Part shown: positions 25,684 through 35,019 of the stretch, one piece after another
Layout: every line of letters begins with the position of its first letter
How positions within the stretch are numbered: position 1 is the stretch's first letter
DNA from: Lachnospiraceae bacterium
GTDB taxonomy: Bacteria > Bacillota > Clostridia > Lachnospirales > Lachnospiraceae
NCBI GenBank assembly: GCA_017472605.1
Contig: JAFUPV010000038.1
Span: 62,001-126,000, forward strand
DNA length: 64,000 nt
Direction: 5' to 3'
The notes under the pieces: model-generated
What the model saw: the letters and a program-made list of their open reading frames with translations, nothing else
The model's database searches: none
What the model was told of the DNA's origin: nothing
Translations under genes and position numbers: made by a program

Positions 25684-27000
25684 TTGAAAAAAGAACAGAT
25701 AAAAAACCGTTTTCGCTGGAGTACGCTGGACAACGCAGCAAAGGTATTTCCGGCTCTTGCCGGCAAGCGGGACAGCCGCGTGTTTCGTTTTGCCTGCCAG
25801 CTGAAAGAAAAGATTGATGCCCAAATGCTGCAGATCGCACTGGATCAGACACTGGAAGAATTCCCAACCTTTACTAACATCATCCGCCACGGTATGTTCT
25901 GGTATTATCTGGAGGAATCGGAACTGCGGCCGGTTGTTCATGAAGAGGACACAGTCGTGTGCCGGAATCTGTACGATAAAAATGATCATCGTCTTCTGAT
26001 CGATGTTTCCTATTATCAAAACAGGATTAATCTTGAGGTGTTTCATGCAATTGCGGACGGAACAGGTGCTCTGATGTTCCTTCGGACTCTGGTTGTCCGA
26101 TATCTTCTGCTGGTACATCCGAGAGAACTGGCTGGATACGATCTTTCCCTTGGAATTGACAGTACGTTCAAGGAGAAGAAGTCCGACAGCTTTTCCCAGT
26201 ACTACGAAAAGCAGGAAGCTGCCGGCGGACATAAGATGTCGTTCCTGGGAGAAAAGACGGCGTCTGTCTATTGCTTTCAGGAGACGGAAACGCCGGACTG
26301 CAGGCAGCATGTGACCGAAGGAAACATCAGCGCGAAAGCAATCCTTGCAGAGGCAAAAAAACATGGTACGACGGTAACGGTGTTTCTGACTGCTGTGCTG
26401 ATTCAGGCGATCTATGATTCCATGGAACCGCGTGACAGGAAAAAAGCGGTCAGTGTCATGATTCCGGTGAATCTGCGCAGCTATTTTGAATCAAACACAG
26501 TGCGCAATTTTTTTGGACTGATCCCTGTTGTGTATGACAGAAAAAAGGATGGGGAAGCGATGGAGGATATCATTGCTTCCGTCGGAACGACTTTCCGGAA
26601 AACGCTGACAAAAGAGCGGCTGGAGCAGATGCTGAATGATCAGGTCAGCCTGGAAAAGCATGTCTATACAAGAATGGCTCCGTTGTTTATTAAGGATATT
26701 GCCATGCATATTTCCAGTTACATAGCAAGCAGACGGCAGACCATCTATTTTTCCAATCTTGGACGGATTACCCTGCCCCAGGCGGCTGCCGGATATGTGG
26801 AGCTGTTTGATGTGTTCATCAGCAGCGCCGGAAAGCAGGTGTGCATGTGTTCCTATGGGGACCGCATGGTGATTACTTTTGCCGGAGTGATACTTCCAAA
26901 GGATGTGGAGTGTGCGTTTTTCAGACGGCTTTCCCAATATGATCCGGAAATGATTGTGTCGGCGAATTATTCAGGAGGAGGTGCAAACAGAGGATGGTAA
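25684..27000 (+). CDS. Condensation-domain-like acyltransferase (alcohol acetyltransferase family)
   Basis: Member of the CoA-dependent acyltransferase superfamily that includes condensation domains and alcohol acetyltransferases. The catalytic HxxxDG is HAIADGTG (roughly residue 122 from the proposed start), and a later VMIPVNLRSYFESNTVRNFFG segment is typical. No good ATG exists near the N-terminus. TTG 25684 is chosen because the next residues (KKEQIKNRFRWSTLDNAAKV) begin like relatives and GAAAGGAAT lies upstream. The frame stays open back to about 25534. The stop overlaps the DUF6320 gene by 7 bases. Substrates are unknown, and this gene pair recurs in clostridia. Confidence 0.75.
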   Translation: MKKEQIKNRFRWSTLDNAAKVFPALAGKRDSRVFRFACQLKEKIDAQMLQIALDQTLEEFPTFTNIIRHGMFWYYLEESELRPVVHEEDTVVCRNLYDKNDHRLLIDVSYYQNRINLEVFHAIADGTGALMFLRTLVVRYLLLVHPRELAGYDLSLGIDSTFKEKKSDSFSQYYEKQEAAGGHKMSFLGEKTASVYCFQETETPDCRQHVTEGNISAKAILAEAKKHGTTVTVFLTAVLIQAIYDSMEPRDRKKAVSVMIPVNLRSYFESNTVRNFFGLIPVVYDRKKDGEAMEDIIASVGTTFRKTLTKERLEQMLNDQVSLEKHVYTRMAPLFIKDIAMHISSYIASRRQTIYFSNLGRITLPQAAAGYVELFDVFISSAGKQVCMCSYGDRMVITFAGVILPKDVECAFFRRLSQYDPEMIVSANYSGGGANRGW

Positions 27001-27659
27001 CCTGTGAAAAGTGCAAAATCCGAATTGACGGGCACAGACGGCATTGTCCTTTGTGCGGTGCTTCTCTGGACTGGCAGGGGGAACAGGAAGACTACGGTAT
27101 CTTTCCGGTAATTCCTGTGCACCGGGAAAATCCGGTTTTTTTGCGGATTGTGACCTTCCTGAGCCTTGCTCTGATGGTAACGGTCATTCTTGTAGACAAA
27201 AACTTCATTACACAGATTGAAATTGGTTCGGTCCTGTGTCTTGGCATTCTGTGCGCCTGGATCCTGTTGGCGGTTGGCTATAAAAAACGCACAAACATCC
27301 GCAAGCTTGTCATGTATGAAGCGCTGATCGGCATTATCGGCAGTGTGATCTGGGATCTTTTCCTTGGATGGATGGGGTGGAGCATCAACTATGTGATGCC
27401 GCTTTTTGTGGTGTCTCTTAATGTTCTCTATTTTGTCCTTGGAATGGCAGATCAGACACGTAAAATGGATTATGGCATTTATTTTCTGATCTCAGTGATC
27501 GGAACAGCGATTGTTGGACTGTTCCTTCTGACTGGTCTGATCGCAAATCCAAAGCTTCCGTCTGTAACAGTGAGTATCGGAATCATTCTTCTTCTTGCAG
27601 AAATAATTTTTGCAGGAAAAACATTCCGCGAAGAACTGGTAAGGCGGCTTCATATCTAA
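26994..27659 (+). CDS. DUF6320-type membrane protein with zinc ribbon
   Basis: A 221-residue protein with an N-terminal zinc ribbon (Cys4, Cys7, Cys18, Cys21 in CEKCKIRIDGHRRHCPLCG) followed by about six membrane segments from residue 48 on and a short basic tail. This matches DUF6320 as I know it, often next to the acyltransferase type upstream. The ATG lies inside the previous gene's last codons, implying coupled translation. A membrane partner for the acyltransferase, perhaps in lipid or glycan acylation, is a guess. Confidence 0.8.
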   Translation: MVTCEKCKIRIDGHRRHCPLCGASLDWQGEQEDYGIFPVIPVHRENPVFLRIVTFLSLALMVTVILVDKNFITQIEIGSVLCLGILCAWILLAVGYKKRTNIRKLVMYEALIGIIGSVIWDLFLGWMGWSINYVMPLFVVSLNVLYFVLGMADQTRKMDYGIYFLISVIGTAIVGLFLLTGLIANPKLPSVTVSIGIILLLAEIIFAGKTFREELVRRLHI

Positions 27660-27747
27660 GTACGTCGTTGTTCGGAAAAGAAGAAGCGAAAACGTTTAAG
27701 GGGAAAATACGCGTATTACCAGCGGATTGAAAACGAAAACGAGATGA

Positions 27748-27971
27748 TTACTTAAATTAATTGGTGAAAGGGCAGCTTTATACAAGCTGCCCTTTCACTT
27801 TTTGAATCTGATTAAACTTAAAAATGCTTTGGTTTAACTTATTTTAATTACTTAAAGAATATATTCCAAAAAACTTGACTTTTACACGATAAAATAGTAC
27901 AATGCATACAAACGATTTGATTTATTTTCGATGAAAAGTTGTGCATAAAATCAATTTAAAGGTTTAAGTAA
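27748..27971 (+). promoter_or_regulatory. Promoter of the glycan-uptake operon with repeated TTACTTAAA sites
   Basis: TTGACT (27875-27880) and TACAAT (27898-27903) are 17 bases apart. TTACTTAAA occurs at 27748 and 27848, exactly 100 bases apart, and its inverse TTTAAGTAA at 27963. Related half-sites occur near 27811 (ATTAAACTTA) and 27833 (TTTAACTTA). A catabolite-control-like TGAAAACGAAAACG lies at 27728-27741, with mismatches to the known consensus. The leader is about 95 bases. No gene lies in 27660-28002. Confidence 0.55.
27764..27803 (+). terminator. Terminator after the DUF6320 gene
   Basis: GTGAAAGGGCAGCTT pairs perfectly with AAGCTGCCCTTTCAC around TATAC and is followed by five T. 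Confidence 0.95.
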
Positions 27972-28002
27972 CAAAATGGATTCGAAAAAGGGGATGAAAC
28001 CA

Positions 28003-29538
28003 ATGAAAAAGAGAGTTCGTCAGATGGAAGCAGCTCTGCTGGCAGCAGGGATTTGTCTTGGAAACACAGCCGTTTGTACCGCTTCGGAAGAGTCGGAAAC
28101 GGCTTCGGATTGGCTTTATGAAACTGTTGTTTCGTGGGAGGATGCAGTTATCATTGAGGCGGAAAACGGTGTTTTGTCAGGGAATTGCCGGGTTAAAAGC
28201 GGTAAGACCTCCTATGTAGAGGGCTTTCAGGCAGAGGGTGACAGCGTTGCAATTCCGATAACGATTAAGGAAACCGGTTTTTATGATATTGCGGTATCCA
28301 GTAAAAATCAGGGCGGTTACAAGGAAAACTATCTGCTTGTAGATGGAGCGTCCATCGCGACGTTCCCGACAGAAAGCAAAGATGCGTTTGCGGACAGTGT
28401 TGTTGAATACGTTTATTTAGAAGAAGGAGACCATGAGATTACCGTGTCTTCCTACTGGGGCTGGATTTGTCTTGACTGTATCAAGGTGAAACCGGCAAAT
28501 CAGCTGTCTGACGCAGTCTATGAAATTGAACCGAAGCTGGTTAATCCGGAGGCTTCTGATCATGCAAAACGCCTGATGGCTTATCTCTGCGACATTTACG
28601 GTGAAAAGTTCCTGTCCGGTCAGTATTGTGATCAGGGACCGTTTGGAATTGAAAATGCCTGCATCTGGAAAACAACAGGCGGAAAATTCCCGGCTGTTCT
28701 GGGACTGGATATGATCGAGTATTCCCCTTCCCGTGTGGCAAGAGGTTCTGAGGGAAAAGCAGTTGAATATGCGAAAGAGTACTGGGAAGAGTACAATGGA
28801 GTTGTGACCATGTGCTGGCACTGGAACGCACCGGAGAAATACCTGACCGGTACCTGGTACAGCGGTTTTTATAAAGACCATGCCGATGTCAATCTTGTGG
28901 AGATCATGAATGGAGAGGATCCGGAAGGTTATGATCTTCTGATGAGCGATATCGACGCCATCGCAAAGGAACTGAAGGTTCTGGCTGATGCCGATGTGCC
29001 GGTTCTGTGGCGGCCGCTTCATGAGGCAAGCGGCGGCTGGTTCTGGTGGGGAGCGGACGGAGCAGAAGCCTATATCTGGCTTTACCAGACCATGTATAAA
29101 AAGATGACAGAAGAATATGGTCTGAACAATCTGATCTGGCTTTGGAACGGTCAGGATCCGGAATGGTATCCGGGCGATGAATATGTAGATATCATTGGCG
29201 AGGATATTTATCCGGGCGAGCGCGTCTACACGGCCCAGACGGATGTTTACCGGAAAGCGGTCCGTTACGGCAGTGAGCCGAAGATGGTTGTTCTCTCCGA
29301 AAACGGATGTCTCTTTGATCCGGATCTGGCGGTGCGGGACGGTGCCATGTGGGGATTCTTCTGTACCTGGGGCGGCGAGTTTGTGACGCTTAATGCCGGG
29401 TTCAATACAATTTCCGAGCAGTACACGGAAGCGGATATGGTGAAGAAGGTTTACGAAAGTGAGTATGTGATCACCAGAGATGAGCTGCCGGATCTGAAAA
29501 ATTATCCGCTGCCGGAGGATACGGAATCAGCTGACTGA
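28003..29538 (+). CDS. Secreted GH26 beta-mannanase with CBM35-like module
   Basis: Endo-acting enzyme expected to cut beta-1,4-mannan outside the cell. A signal peptide (about residues 1-28) is followed by a CBM35-like beta-sandwich (about 42-163, IEAENGVLSGN to ICLDCIKVKP), then the GH26 barrel. The acid/base is Glu341 in WRPLHEASGGWFWWG and the nucleophile Glu433 in VVLSENGC. ATG 28003 is preferred over 27976 and 27994 because AAAGGGG is best spaced for it. No anchor motif is seen. It leads a 12-gene run. Other GH26 activities (lichenase, xylanase) cannot be excluded. Confidence 0.9.
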   Translation: MKKRVRQMEAALLAAGICLGNTAVCTASEESETASDWLYETVVSWEDAVIIEAENGVLSGNCRVKSGKTSYVEGFQAEGDSVAIPITIKETGFYDIAVSSKNQGGYKENYLLVDGASIATFPTESKDAFADSVVEYVYLEEGDHEITVSSYWGWICLDCIKVKPANQLSDAVYEIEPKLVNPEASDHAKRLMAYLCDIYGEKFLSGQYCDQGPFGIENACIWKTTGGKFPAVLGLDMIEYSPSRVARGSEGKAVEYAKEYWEEYNGVVTMCWHWNAPEKYLTGTWYSGFYKDHADVNLVEIMNGEDPEGYDLLMSDIDAIAKELKVLADADVPVLWRPLHEASGGWFWWGADGAEAYIWLYQTMYKKMTEEYGLNNLIWLWNGQDPEWYPGDEYVDIIGEDIYPGERVYTAQTDVYRKAVRYGSEPKMVVLSENGCLFDPDLAVRDGAMWGFFCTWGGEFVTLNAGFNTISEQYTEADMVKKVYESEYVITRDELPDLKNYPLPEDTESAD

Positions 29539-29561
29539 GGAAGGAGACAGGAGGACGGCGG

Positions 29562-30149
29562 ATGAAAAAATGGTTTACGATGGAAGGTCATCTCTATGAA
29601 TGGCTGAACCGGATCGGAAATCTGATCATTATCAGCGTTCTGTTTCTGATCGGATGTATTCCGGTTTTTACAATAGGAACTTCACTGATTTCTCTGTACT
29701 ATGCGGTTGCCAAATCAATCCGCTGCGGAGCCGGATATCCGGCAGGAGAATTCTGGAGATCCTGGAAACGAAATTTGTGGAAAGGCATTCTGCTTTCCGT
29801 CTGGGTGCTTCTGCTGTTGTTTCTGCTGAATTACAGACAATGGCCTGCGGTTGCTGTACTGGCAATACTTCTGCCCATGTACATACCGGCCGCTTCCAGA
29901 TTTGCACTTCCGTTCGGAAGGTTGATAGAACTGACACTTGTTATGTCAGTCCGATATTTTTATGTGACGCTGCTTCTATTAATAGGAAGTGTCGCAGTTG
30001 TTTTGCTTCAACTGTTTGTTTTGCCGGCGGTATGTATTGTTCTTGTTCCGGGACTGTACGTTTACCTGACCACTTTTCTGACAGAAAAAGTGCTGCGGGC
30101 CTACACGCCAAAGGCGAAAGACGGACAGAAACAATGGTTTGATGAGTAA
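29562..30149 (+). CDS. DUF624 family membrane protein (YesL-like)
   Basis: A 195-residue integral membrane protein with four to five hydrophobic segments and the DUF624 N-terminal pattern (hydrophilic start, NRIGNLIIISVLFLIGCIPV, then TIGTSLISLYYAVAK). YesL-like genes sit beside solute-binding proteins and permeases in plant glycan loci of Bacillus and Paenibacillus, but their role is unknown. It follows GH26 after 23 bases with a strong GGAGG site and precedes the large binding protein by 21 bases. A role in assembling or tuning the importer is inferred from location only. Confidence 0.85.
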   Translation: MKKWFTMEGHLYEWLNRIGNLIIISVLFLIGCIPVFTIGTSLISLYYAVAKSIRCGAGYPAGEFWRSWKRNLWKGILLSVWVLLLLFLLNYRQWPAVAVLAILLPMYIPAASRFALPFGRLIELTLVMSVRYFYVTLLLLIGSVAVVLLQLFVLPAVCIVLVPGLYVYLTTFLTEKVLRAYTPKAKDGQKQWFDE

Positions 30150-30170
30150 CGAAGAAGGGTGAGGTTTGGT

Positions 30171-33100
30171 ATGCAGAGAAGAGAAACACGCAGATGGAAA
30201 ACTGCTGGCAGTCTGATTGCCCTGGCGGGAGGAATGCTCTTATCACTTCCTGTCGGAGCAATGGCAGAAACTGATCTGTCCATTGATGATTTCATGGAGA
30301 TTGTCGGAACCTATTCTGTGAATAACGACATTCCGGGATACCGCGAGTACTGTGATCAGTTTGATGCGGTGTGGCCAGAGGAAACGGTATCCATTGGTGC
30401 AGCGGACTATGTGCGCTATGAGGATTCGGAAGATGCGAAGGCGAAGCCGGAGATTTACAGCGACTACAAAGGCAAAGACGGGGACAGCGTTCTGATCAGT
30501 GAGACAGGAATGATCGAGTATGAGTTTGAGGTGGAAGAGGAAGGTTTCTATCAGATGAACCTCAGCTACTTCCCGATTGAAGGAAAAGCATCCGAAATCC
30601 AGCGTGCTGTTTTCCTTGACGGCGCACTTCCCTACGAAGAGATGGCGGACCTTGAGCTGTCACGCATCTGGTCGGATGACATCACTTCCATGTCAGAAGA
30701 TGAGAACGGAATTCTTGTTCAGGACTGGGAAGTGGATAATCAGGGAAATCACCTGAAGCCGGGCATGGAAGAAGTTCCGGAATGGATCACAACCGCTCTT
30801 TATGACAGCAATGGTTATGTAACAGATGCGCTGTCTGTCTATCTGACTCCCGGTGAGCATTCCATCGCTCTGTTATCTCTGCGAGAGCCCCTTCTGCTGA
30901 ATGAGATTACGTTTACACCGGCAGAAGAAATCAAAACCTATGAAGAAGTGAAAGCACAGTGGGATGAGGAAGGTGCACAGGAAACTTCCGGTGTGTCCAT
31001 CCGTATCGAAGCGGAAAACGCAAGCCGTACCTCCTCTCAGATGCTGTATCCTCAGCAGGATCAGTCCTCCCCGTCTGTTTATCCGGTCAGCACCAGCGCG
31101 CTGCTGAACAACTCCATCGGAGGAAACTCCTGGAAACTGACCGGTCAGTGGATCGAATGGGAGTTTGAAGTGCCGCAGGACGGTTACTATAACATTTCCA
31201 TGTATGCAAAACAGAATTTCATGCGTGGTATCTATGTTTCCAGAAAAATCATGATCGACGGACGGGTTCCTTTTGAGGAAATGGAAGATTACGGTTTCTC
31301 CTATGCGCAGAGCTGGAGACTGGATATGCTGTCCGATGAAGAAGACAATCCCTATGAATTTTATCTGACTGAGGGCACCCATGCAATTCGTATGCAGGTT
31401 GTTCTCGGTGAGTTCTCCGATATCATCGGTGATGTGCAGGAGAGTGTGACGAAGCTGAATGCGATCTACCGCAGTGTGATCCGAATCACCGGCGTTTCTC
31501 CTGACGTTTACCGTGACTATCAGCTTTCCACCTCTGTTCCGGGACTGGAAGAGGATCTGAAGGATGCCCGTGAACAGCTGGGCGGCGCGCTGGCAAGACT
31601 GCGTGAAGTTGCAGGAAGCGGAAGCGATAAAGAGACTGTGCTGGTAACCATGGTTGACCAGCTGGATGAGCTGATCGCCGATCAGGACCGTTTCCCGGAG
31701 GTTATCGGTTCCTTCCGTATCAATGTCCGCGCGACCGGTAACTGGATTACACAGGTCGTTGCCCAGCCGCTTCAGCTGGACCGCATCTATGTGACCTCAG
31801 CGGACACGGATGTGAAGATCGAAAAGAACGGTTTCCTTGACAATGCGGCCTTTGAGGTTTCCCGTCTTTACTATTCGTTCATCATCGACTACAACCAGGT
31901 CGGAAACGTTGCTGATGACGAGGATACCACTGCAATCACCCTCTGGATCGGCACCGGCCGTGACCAGGCAAATGTAATCAAGTCGCTGATCGATGAAACG
32001 TTTACACCGGAAACGGGAATCAGCGTCAATGTTCAGCTGGTAGATATGAACACCCTGCTTCGCGCGACACTGGTAAATGAAGGACCGGATGTGGCGATTC
32101 AGGTGGCAAATACAAACGGTATTGCCGGTGCCGTTCTCAACACCGGTAATGATACACCGGTAAACTATGGTCTTCGTAATGCGGTTCTTGATCTGACCCA
32201 GTTCGAAGATTTTGAGGAAGTGGCATCCCGCTTCAATGAAAGCGCGCTGACTGCCTTCAGCTTCGACGGAGCCACCTATGCGCTGCCGGAGACGCAGACC
32301 TTCCTGATGATGTTCTACCGCAAGGATATTCTGGCGGAGATCGGACTGGAGATCCCGCAGACCTGGGATGATGTGAAGGTTGCGATGAACGTTCTCAGCA
32401 AGAACCAGATGGAATTCGGTATGCTGCCCAGCGAGCAGGTGTTTGCGATGCTGCTGTATCAGGCAGGCGGAGAGTACTATACCGAAGACGCGACTGCGTC
32501 CGCTCTGGATTCCGATATCGCTGTCAATGCGTTTAAAGAATACTGCGAATATTACACGGACTACAAGCTGGATAAGGAAACTTCCGTGGAAGAGCGTTTC
32601 CGTACCGGTGAGTGTCCGCTGATCATCGCCGACTATACCGTTTACAACAATCTGGAGGTTTCCGCTCCGGATATCAAGGGACTCTGGGGCTTTACCATGG
32701 TTCCGGGAACAGAAAAGGAAGACGGAACCATTGACCGTACAGTTGGATGTACCGGTCTTGCCAGTCTGATCATGTCCGCGACCGATGAGCCGGATGCCAG
32801 CTGGGAATTCTTAAAGTGGTGGAGCAGTGCAGAGACACAGATCGCCTATGACCGCGAAATGGAATCTCTGATGGGTTCCTCTGCCCGTGTCGCAACCGCA
32901 AACCTGGAAGCGTTTGAGAGCCTTCCGTGGCCGGTTGAGGATTTCCGTGCGCTGCAGGAGCAGTTTACCTGGGTAAAGGGTATTCCGCAGGTTCCTGGCG
33001 GCTACTATTCCTGGCGTAATGTAAACAATGCGTTCTATACCGTAACAACGAAAACAGACATTGCATCACCGCGTGAGGAGCTGATGGACAAGGTTATCTA

Positions 33101-33176
33101 CATCAACGATGAGATTTCCTTCAAGCGTGACGAGTTCGGACTGCCATTGGCAGGCGATGCAGCAACAGAAGAGTAA
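30171..33176 (+). CDS. Large solute-binding protein with two N-terminal carbohydrate-binding-like modules
   Basis: A 1001-residue secreted protein, more than twice the usual size for a family 1 solute-binding protein. After a signal peptide ending near AMA come two related beta-sandwich modules (about 55-260 and 275-440). They share a pattern of G-F/Y-Y with later IDG/LDG and PYEEM/PFEEM segments. A helical linker follows (about 455-520). The C-terminal ~400 residues are a MalE-like binding fold (ITLWIGTGRDQANVIKSLID to a tail near LPLAGD). The signal lacks a lipobox cysteine, unusual for a Gram-positive binding protein. ATG 30171 follows GGGTGAGG. Two permease genes follow immediately. Confidence 0.88.
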   Translation: MQRRETRRWKTAGSLIALAGGMLLSLPVGAMAETDLSIDDFMEIVGTYSVNNDIPGYREYCDQFDAVWPEETVSIGAADYVRYEDSEDAKAKPEIYSDYKGKDGDSVLISETGMIEYEFEVEEEGFYQMNLSYFPIEGKASEIQRAVFLDGALPYEEMADLELSRIWSDDITSMSEDENGILVQDWEVDNQGNHLKPGMEEVPEWITTALYDSNGYVTDALSVYLTPGEHSIALLSLREPLLLNEITFTPAEEIKTYEEVKAQWDEEGAQETSGVSIRIEAENASRTSSQMLYPQQDQSSPSVYPVSTSALLNNSIGGNSWKLTGQWIEWEFEVPQDGYYNISMYAKQNFMRGIYVSRKIMIDGRVPFEEMEDYGFSYAQSWRLDMLSDEEDNPYEFYLTEGTHAIRMQVVLGEFSDIIGDVQESVTKLNAIYRSVIRITGVSPDVYRDYQLSTSVPGLEEDLKDAREQLGGALARLREVAGSGSDKETVLVTMVDQLDELIADQDRFPEVIGSFRINVRATGNWITQVVAQPLQLDRIYVTSADTDVKIEKNGFLDNAAFEVSRLYYSFIIDYNQVGNVADDEDTTAITLWIGTGRDQANVIKSLIDETFTPETGISVNVQLVDMNTLLRATLVNEGPDVAIQVANTNGIAGAVLNTGNDTPVNYGLRNAVLDLTQFEDFEEVASRFNESALTAFSFDGATYALPETQTFLMMFYRKDILAEIGLEIPQTWDDVKVAMNVLSKNQMEFGMLPSEQVFAMLLYQAGGEYYTEDATASALDSDIAVNAFKEYCEYYTDYKLDKETSVEERFRTGECPLIIADYTVYNNLEVSAPDIKGLWGFTMVPGTEKEDGTIDRTVGCTGLASLIMSATDEPDASWEFLKWWSSAETQIAYDREMESLMGSSARVATANLEAFESLPWPVEDFRALQEQFTWVKGIPQVPGGYYSWRNVNNAFYTVTTKTDIASPREELMDKVIYINDEISFKRDEFGLPLAGDAATEE

Positions 33177-33188
33177 GGGAGGGATCAC

Positions 33189-34121
33189 ATGAGTTCGGAA
33201 GAAATGCTGAAAAAGCAGGCAAAAAAAGAAAAGAGGCTTCTTTATCGAATCAAGCGTGAACGTGCATCCTACCTGATGCTGGCGCCGTATTTCATCCTCT
33301 TTTTCCTGTTTACGGTGCTGCCGGTGGTTCTGTCTATCGGTTTAAGCTTCACTCACTTTAACATGCTGGAGATGCCGACCTTCATCGGCTGGGACAACTA
33401 TGTCAAGCTGTTCCTGGAGGATGATATTTTCGGTATTGCTCTGAAAAATACACTGATCTTTGCAGTGATCACCGGTCCTGTCAGCTATTTCCTCTGTCTG
33501 TTGTTCGCGTGGATCATTAACGAGTTCCACGGAAAGCTGAGAGCGTTTCTGACACTGATCTTCTACGCGCCGTCCATCTGCGGAAACGCGTACCTGATCT
33601 GGACCATCATCTTAAGCGGTGACCGTTACGGCTACTTAAACGGTATCCTGCTGAAATTTGATATTATTAACGAAGCCATCCTCTGGATGAAAACAGAGCA
33701 GTATGTCATGCCTGTTCTGATCATTGTACAGCTGTGGCTGTCTCTTGGTACCGGTTTCCTTTCCTTCATTGCAGGTCTTCAGACGGTTGACAAGACCCTC
33801 TATGAGGCAGGTGCCATTGACGGTGTCAAGAACCGCTGGCAGGAGCTGTGGTACATCACCCTTCCTTCCATGAAGCCTCAGCTGATGTTCGGTGCAGTCA
33901 TGCAGATTACCCAGTCCTTCGCAGTTGCTGATATTTCCATTCAGCTGGCGGGCAACCCGTCTGTCAACTACGCAGGAGCGACGGTTGTAACTCATCTTCT
34001 TGACTACGGTTCCACCCGTTTTGACATGGGTTATGCGTCTGCCATCGCGACAGTTCTGTTCCTTCTGATGGTAGGAACCAATAAAGTCGTACAGAAAATT
34101 CTTGGAAAGGTTGGTGCGTGA
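33189..34121 (+). CDS. Sugar ABC transporter permease (MalF-type), first pair
   Basis: Six-helix inner permease of 310 residues of the carbohydrate uptake 1 family. The cytoplasmic coupling loop is EAGAIDGVKNRWQELWYITL, the EAA motif that docks the ATPase. A GGGAGG site precedes the ATG. Its stop shares one base with the next start (TGATG). With the following gene it forms a heterodimer for the large binding protein. No ATPase gene is present in the window, so a shared MsmX-type ATPase is inferred. Confidence 0.93.
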   Translation: MSSEEMLKKQAKKEKRLLYRIKRERASYLMLAPYFILFFLFTVLPVVLSIGLSFTHFNMLEMPTFIGWDNYVKLFLEDDIFGIALKNTLIFAVITGPVSYFLCLLFAWIINEFHGKLRAFLTLIFYAPSICGNAYLIWTIILSGDRYGYLNGILLKFDIINEAILWMKTEQYVMPVLIIVQLWLSLGTGFLSFIAGLQTVDKTLYEAGAIDGVKNRWQELWYITLPSMKPQLMFGAVMQITQSFAVADISIQLAGNPSVNYAGATVVTHLLDYGSTRFDMGYASAIATVLFLLMVGTNKVVQKILGKVGA

Positions 34122-35005
34122 TGAAAAAACTTGGAAAAACATTTCGTCGTCTGTTCCACAGACAGAAGCAGCTGAACCGTTCCATGGCTGGAAATACTTT
34201 ACTGTTTGTTCTGATGGGAATCTGTGGTGTGTTCATGGCGCTTCCGCTTGTTATGATCGCCAACAATGCACTGAAACCCCTGGATGAGATTTATCAGTAT
34301 CCGCCGAAGATTTTTGTTCGAAATCCTACGCTGGAAAATTTCTCCGATCTGTTTGTTTTAATGAATGACTCCTGGGTACCGTTTTCCCGTTACATCATCA
34401 ACACGGTGATCATCACCGGAGGCGGAACCGTCGGTCACGTTCTTGTGGCTTCTCTGGCCGCGTACCCGCTGGCGAAGAGAAACTTCCCGGGAAAGAGCAT
34501 TGTGTTCAGCATGGTTGTCCTGTCCATGATGTTCTCCTGGACGGTAACACAGATCCCCAACTACATGATCATTTCCTGGCTCCATATTAACAACAATTAT
34601 CTGGCACTGATCCTTCCTGCATGGCAGTACGGCATGGGTCTGTACCTGATGAAGCAGTTCATGGAGCAGATCCCGGATTCACTTCTGGAATCAGCAAGAC
34701 TGGACGGAGCAAGTGAGTTCCGTGTGTTCTGGACCATCGTGATGCCGAACGTAAAGCCGGCATGGCTGACACTGGCAATTTTCCAGTTCCAGCAGATGTG
34801 GGGCAACACAGGAAGCATGTACCTGCGCGATGAGGCACTGAAGCCGCTGCAGTTCGCGCTGCAGCAGATTACGGCAGGCGGTGCTGCGAGAGCAGGTGCA
34901 TCTGCAGCGGTAACCTTCTTTATCGCGGCGATTCCGATCATCTTCTTCCTTGCGTGTCAGAGCAATGTCCTTGAGACCATGACCACGTCCGGAATGAAGG
35001 AATAA
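34121..35005 (+). CDS. Carbohydrate ABC transporter permease (MalG-type), first pair
   Basis: Partner permease of 294 residues with six membrane segments and the EAA loop ESARLDGASEFRVFWTIVMP. The N-terminus is basic and long. ATG 34121 overlaps the preceding stop by one base, so translation is coupled. An in-frame GTG three bases earlier is less likely. It is followed 14 bases later by the NHL propeller gene, a partner not found in classical maltose-type systems. Confidence 0.93.
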   Translation: MKKLGKTFRRLFHRQKQLNRSMAGNTLLFVLMGICGVFMALPLVMIANNALKPLDEIYQYPPKIFVRNPTLENFSDLFVLMNDSWVPFSRYIINTVIITGGGTVGHVLVASLAAYPLAKRNFPGKSIVFSMVVLSMMFSWTVTQIPNYMIISWLHINNNYLALILPAWQYGMGLYLMKQFMEQIPDSLLESARLDGASEFRVFWTIVMPNVKPAWLTLAIFQFQQMWGNTGSMYLRDEALKPLQFALQQITAGGAARAGASAAVTFFIAAIPIIFFLACQSNVLETMTTSGMKE

Positions 35006-35019
35006 CGAGGAGGGGAGAT

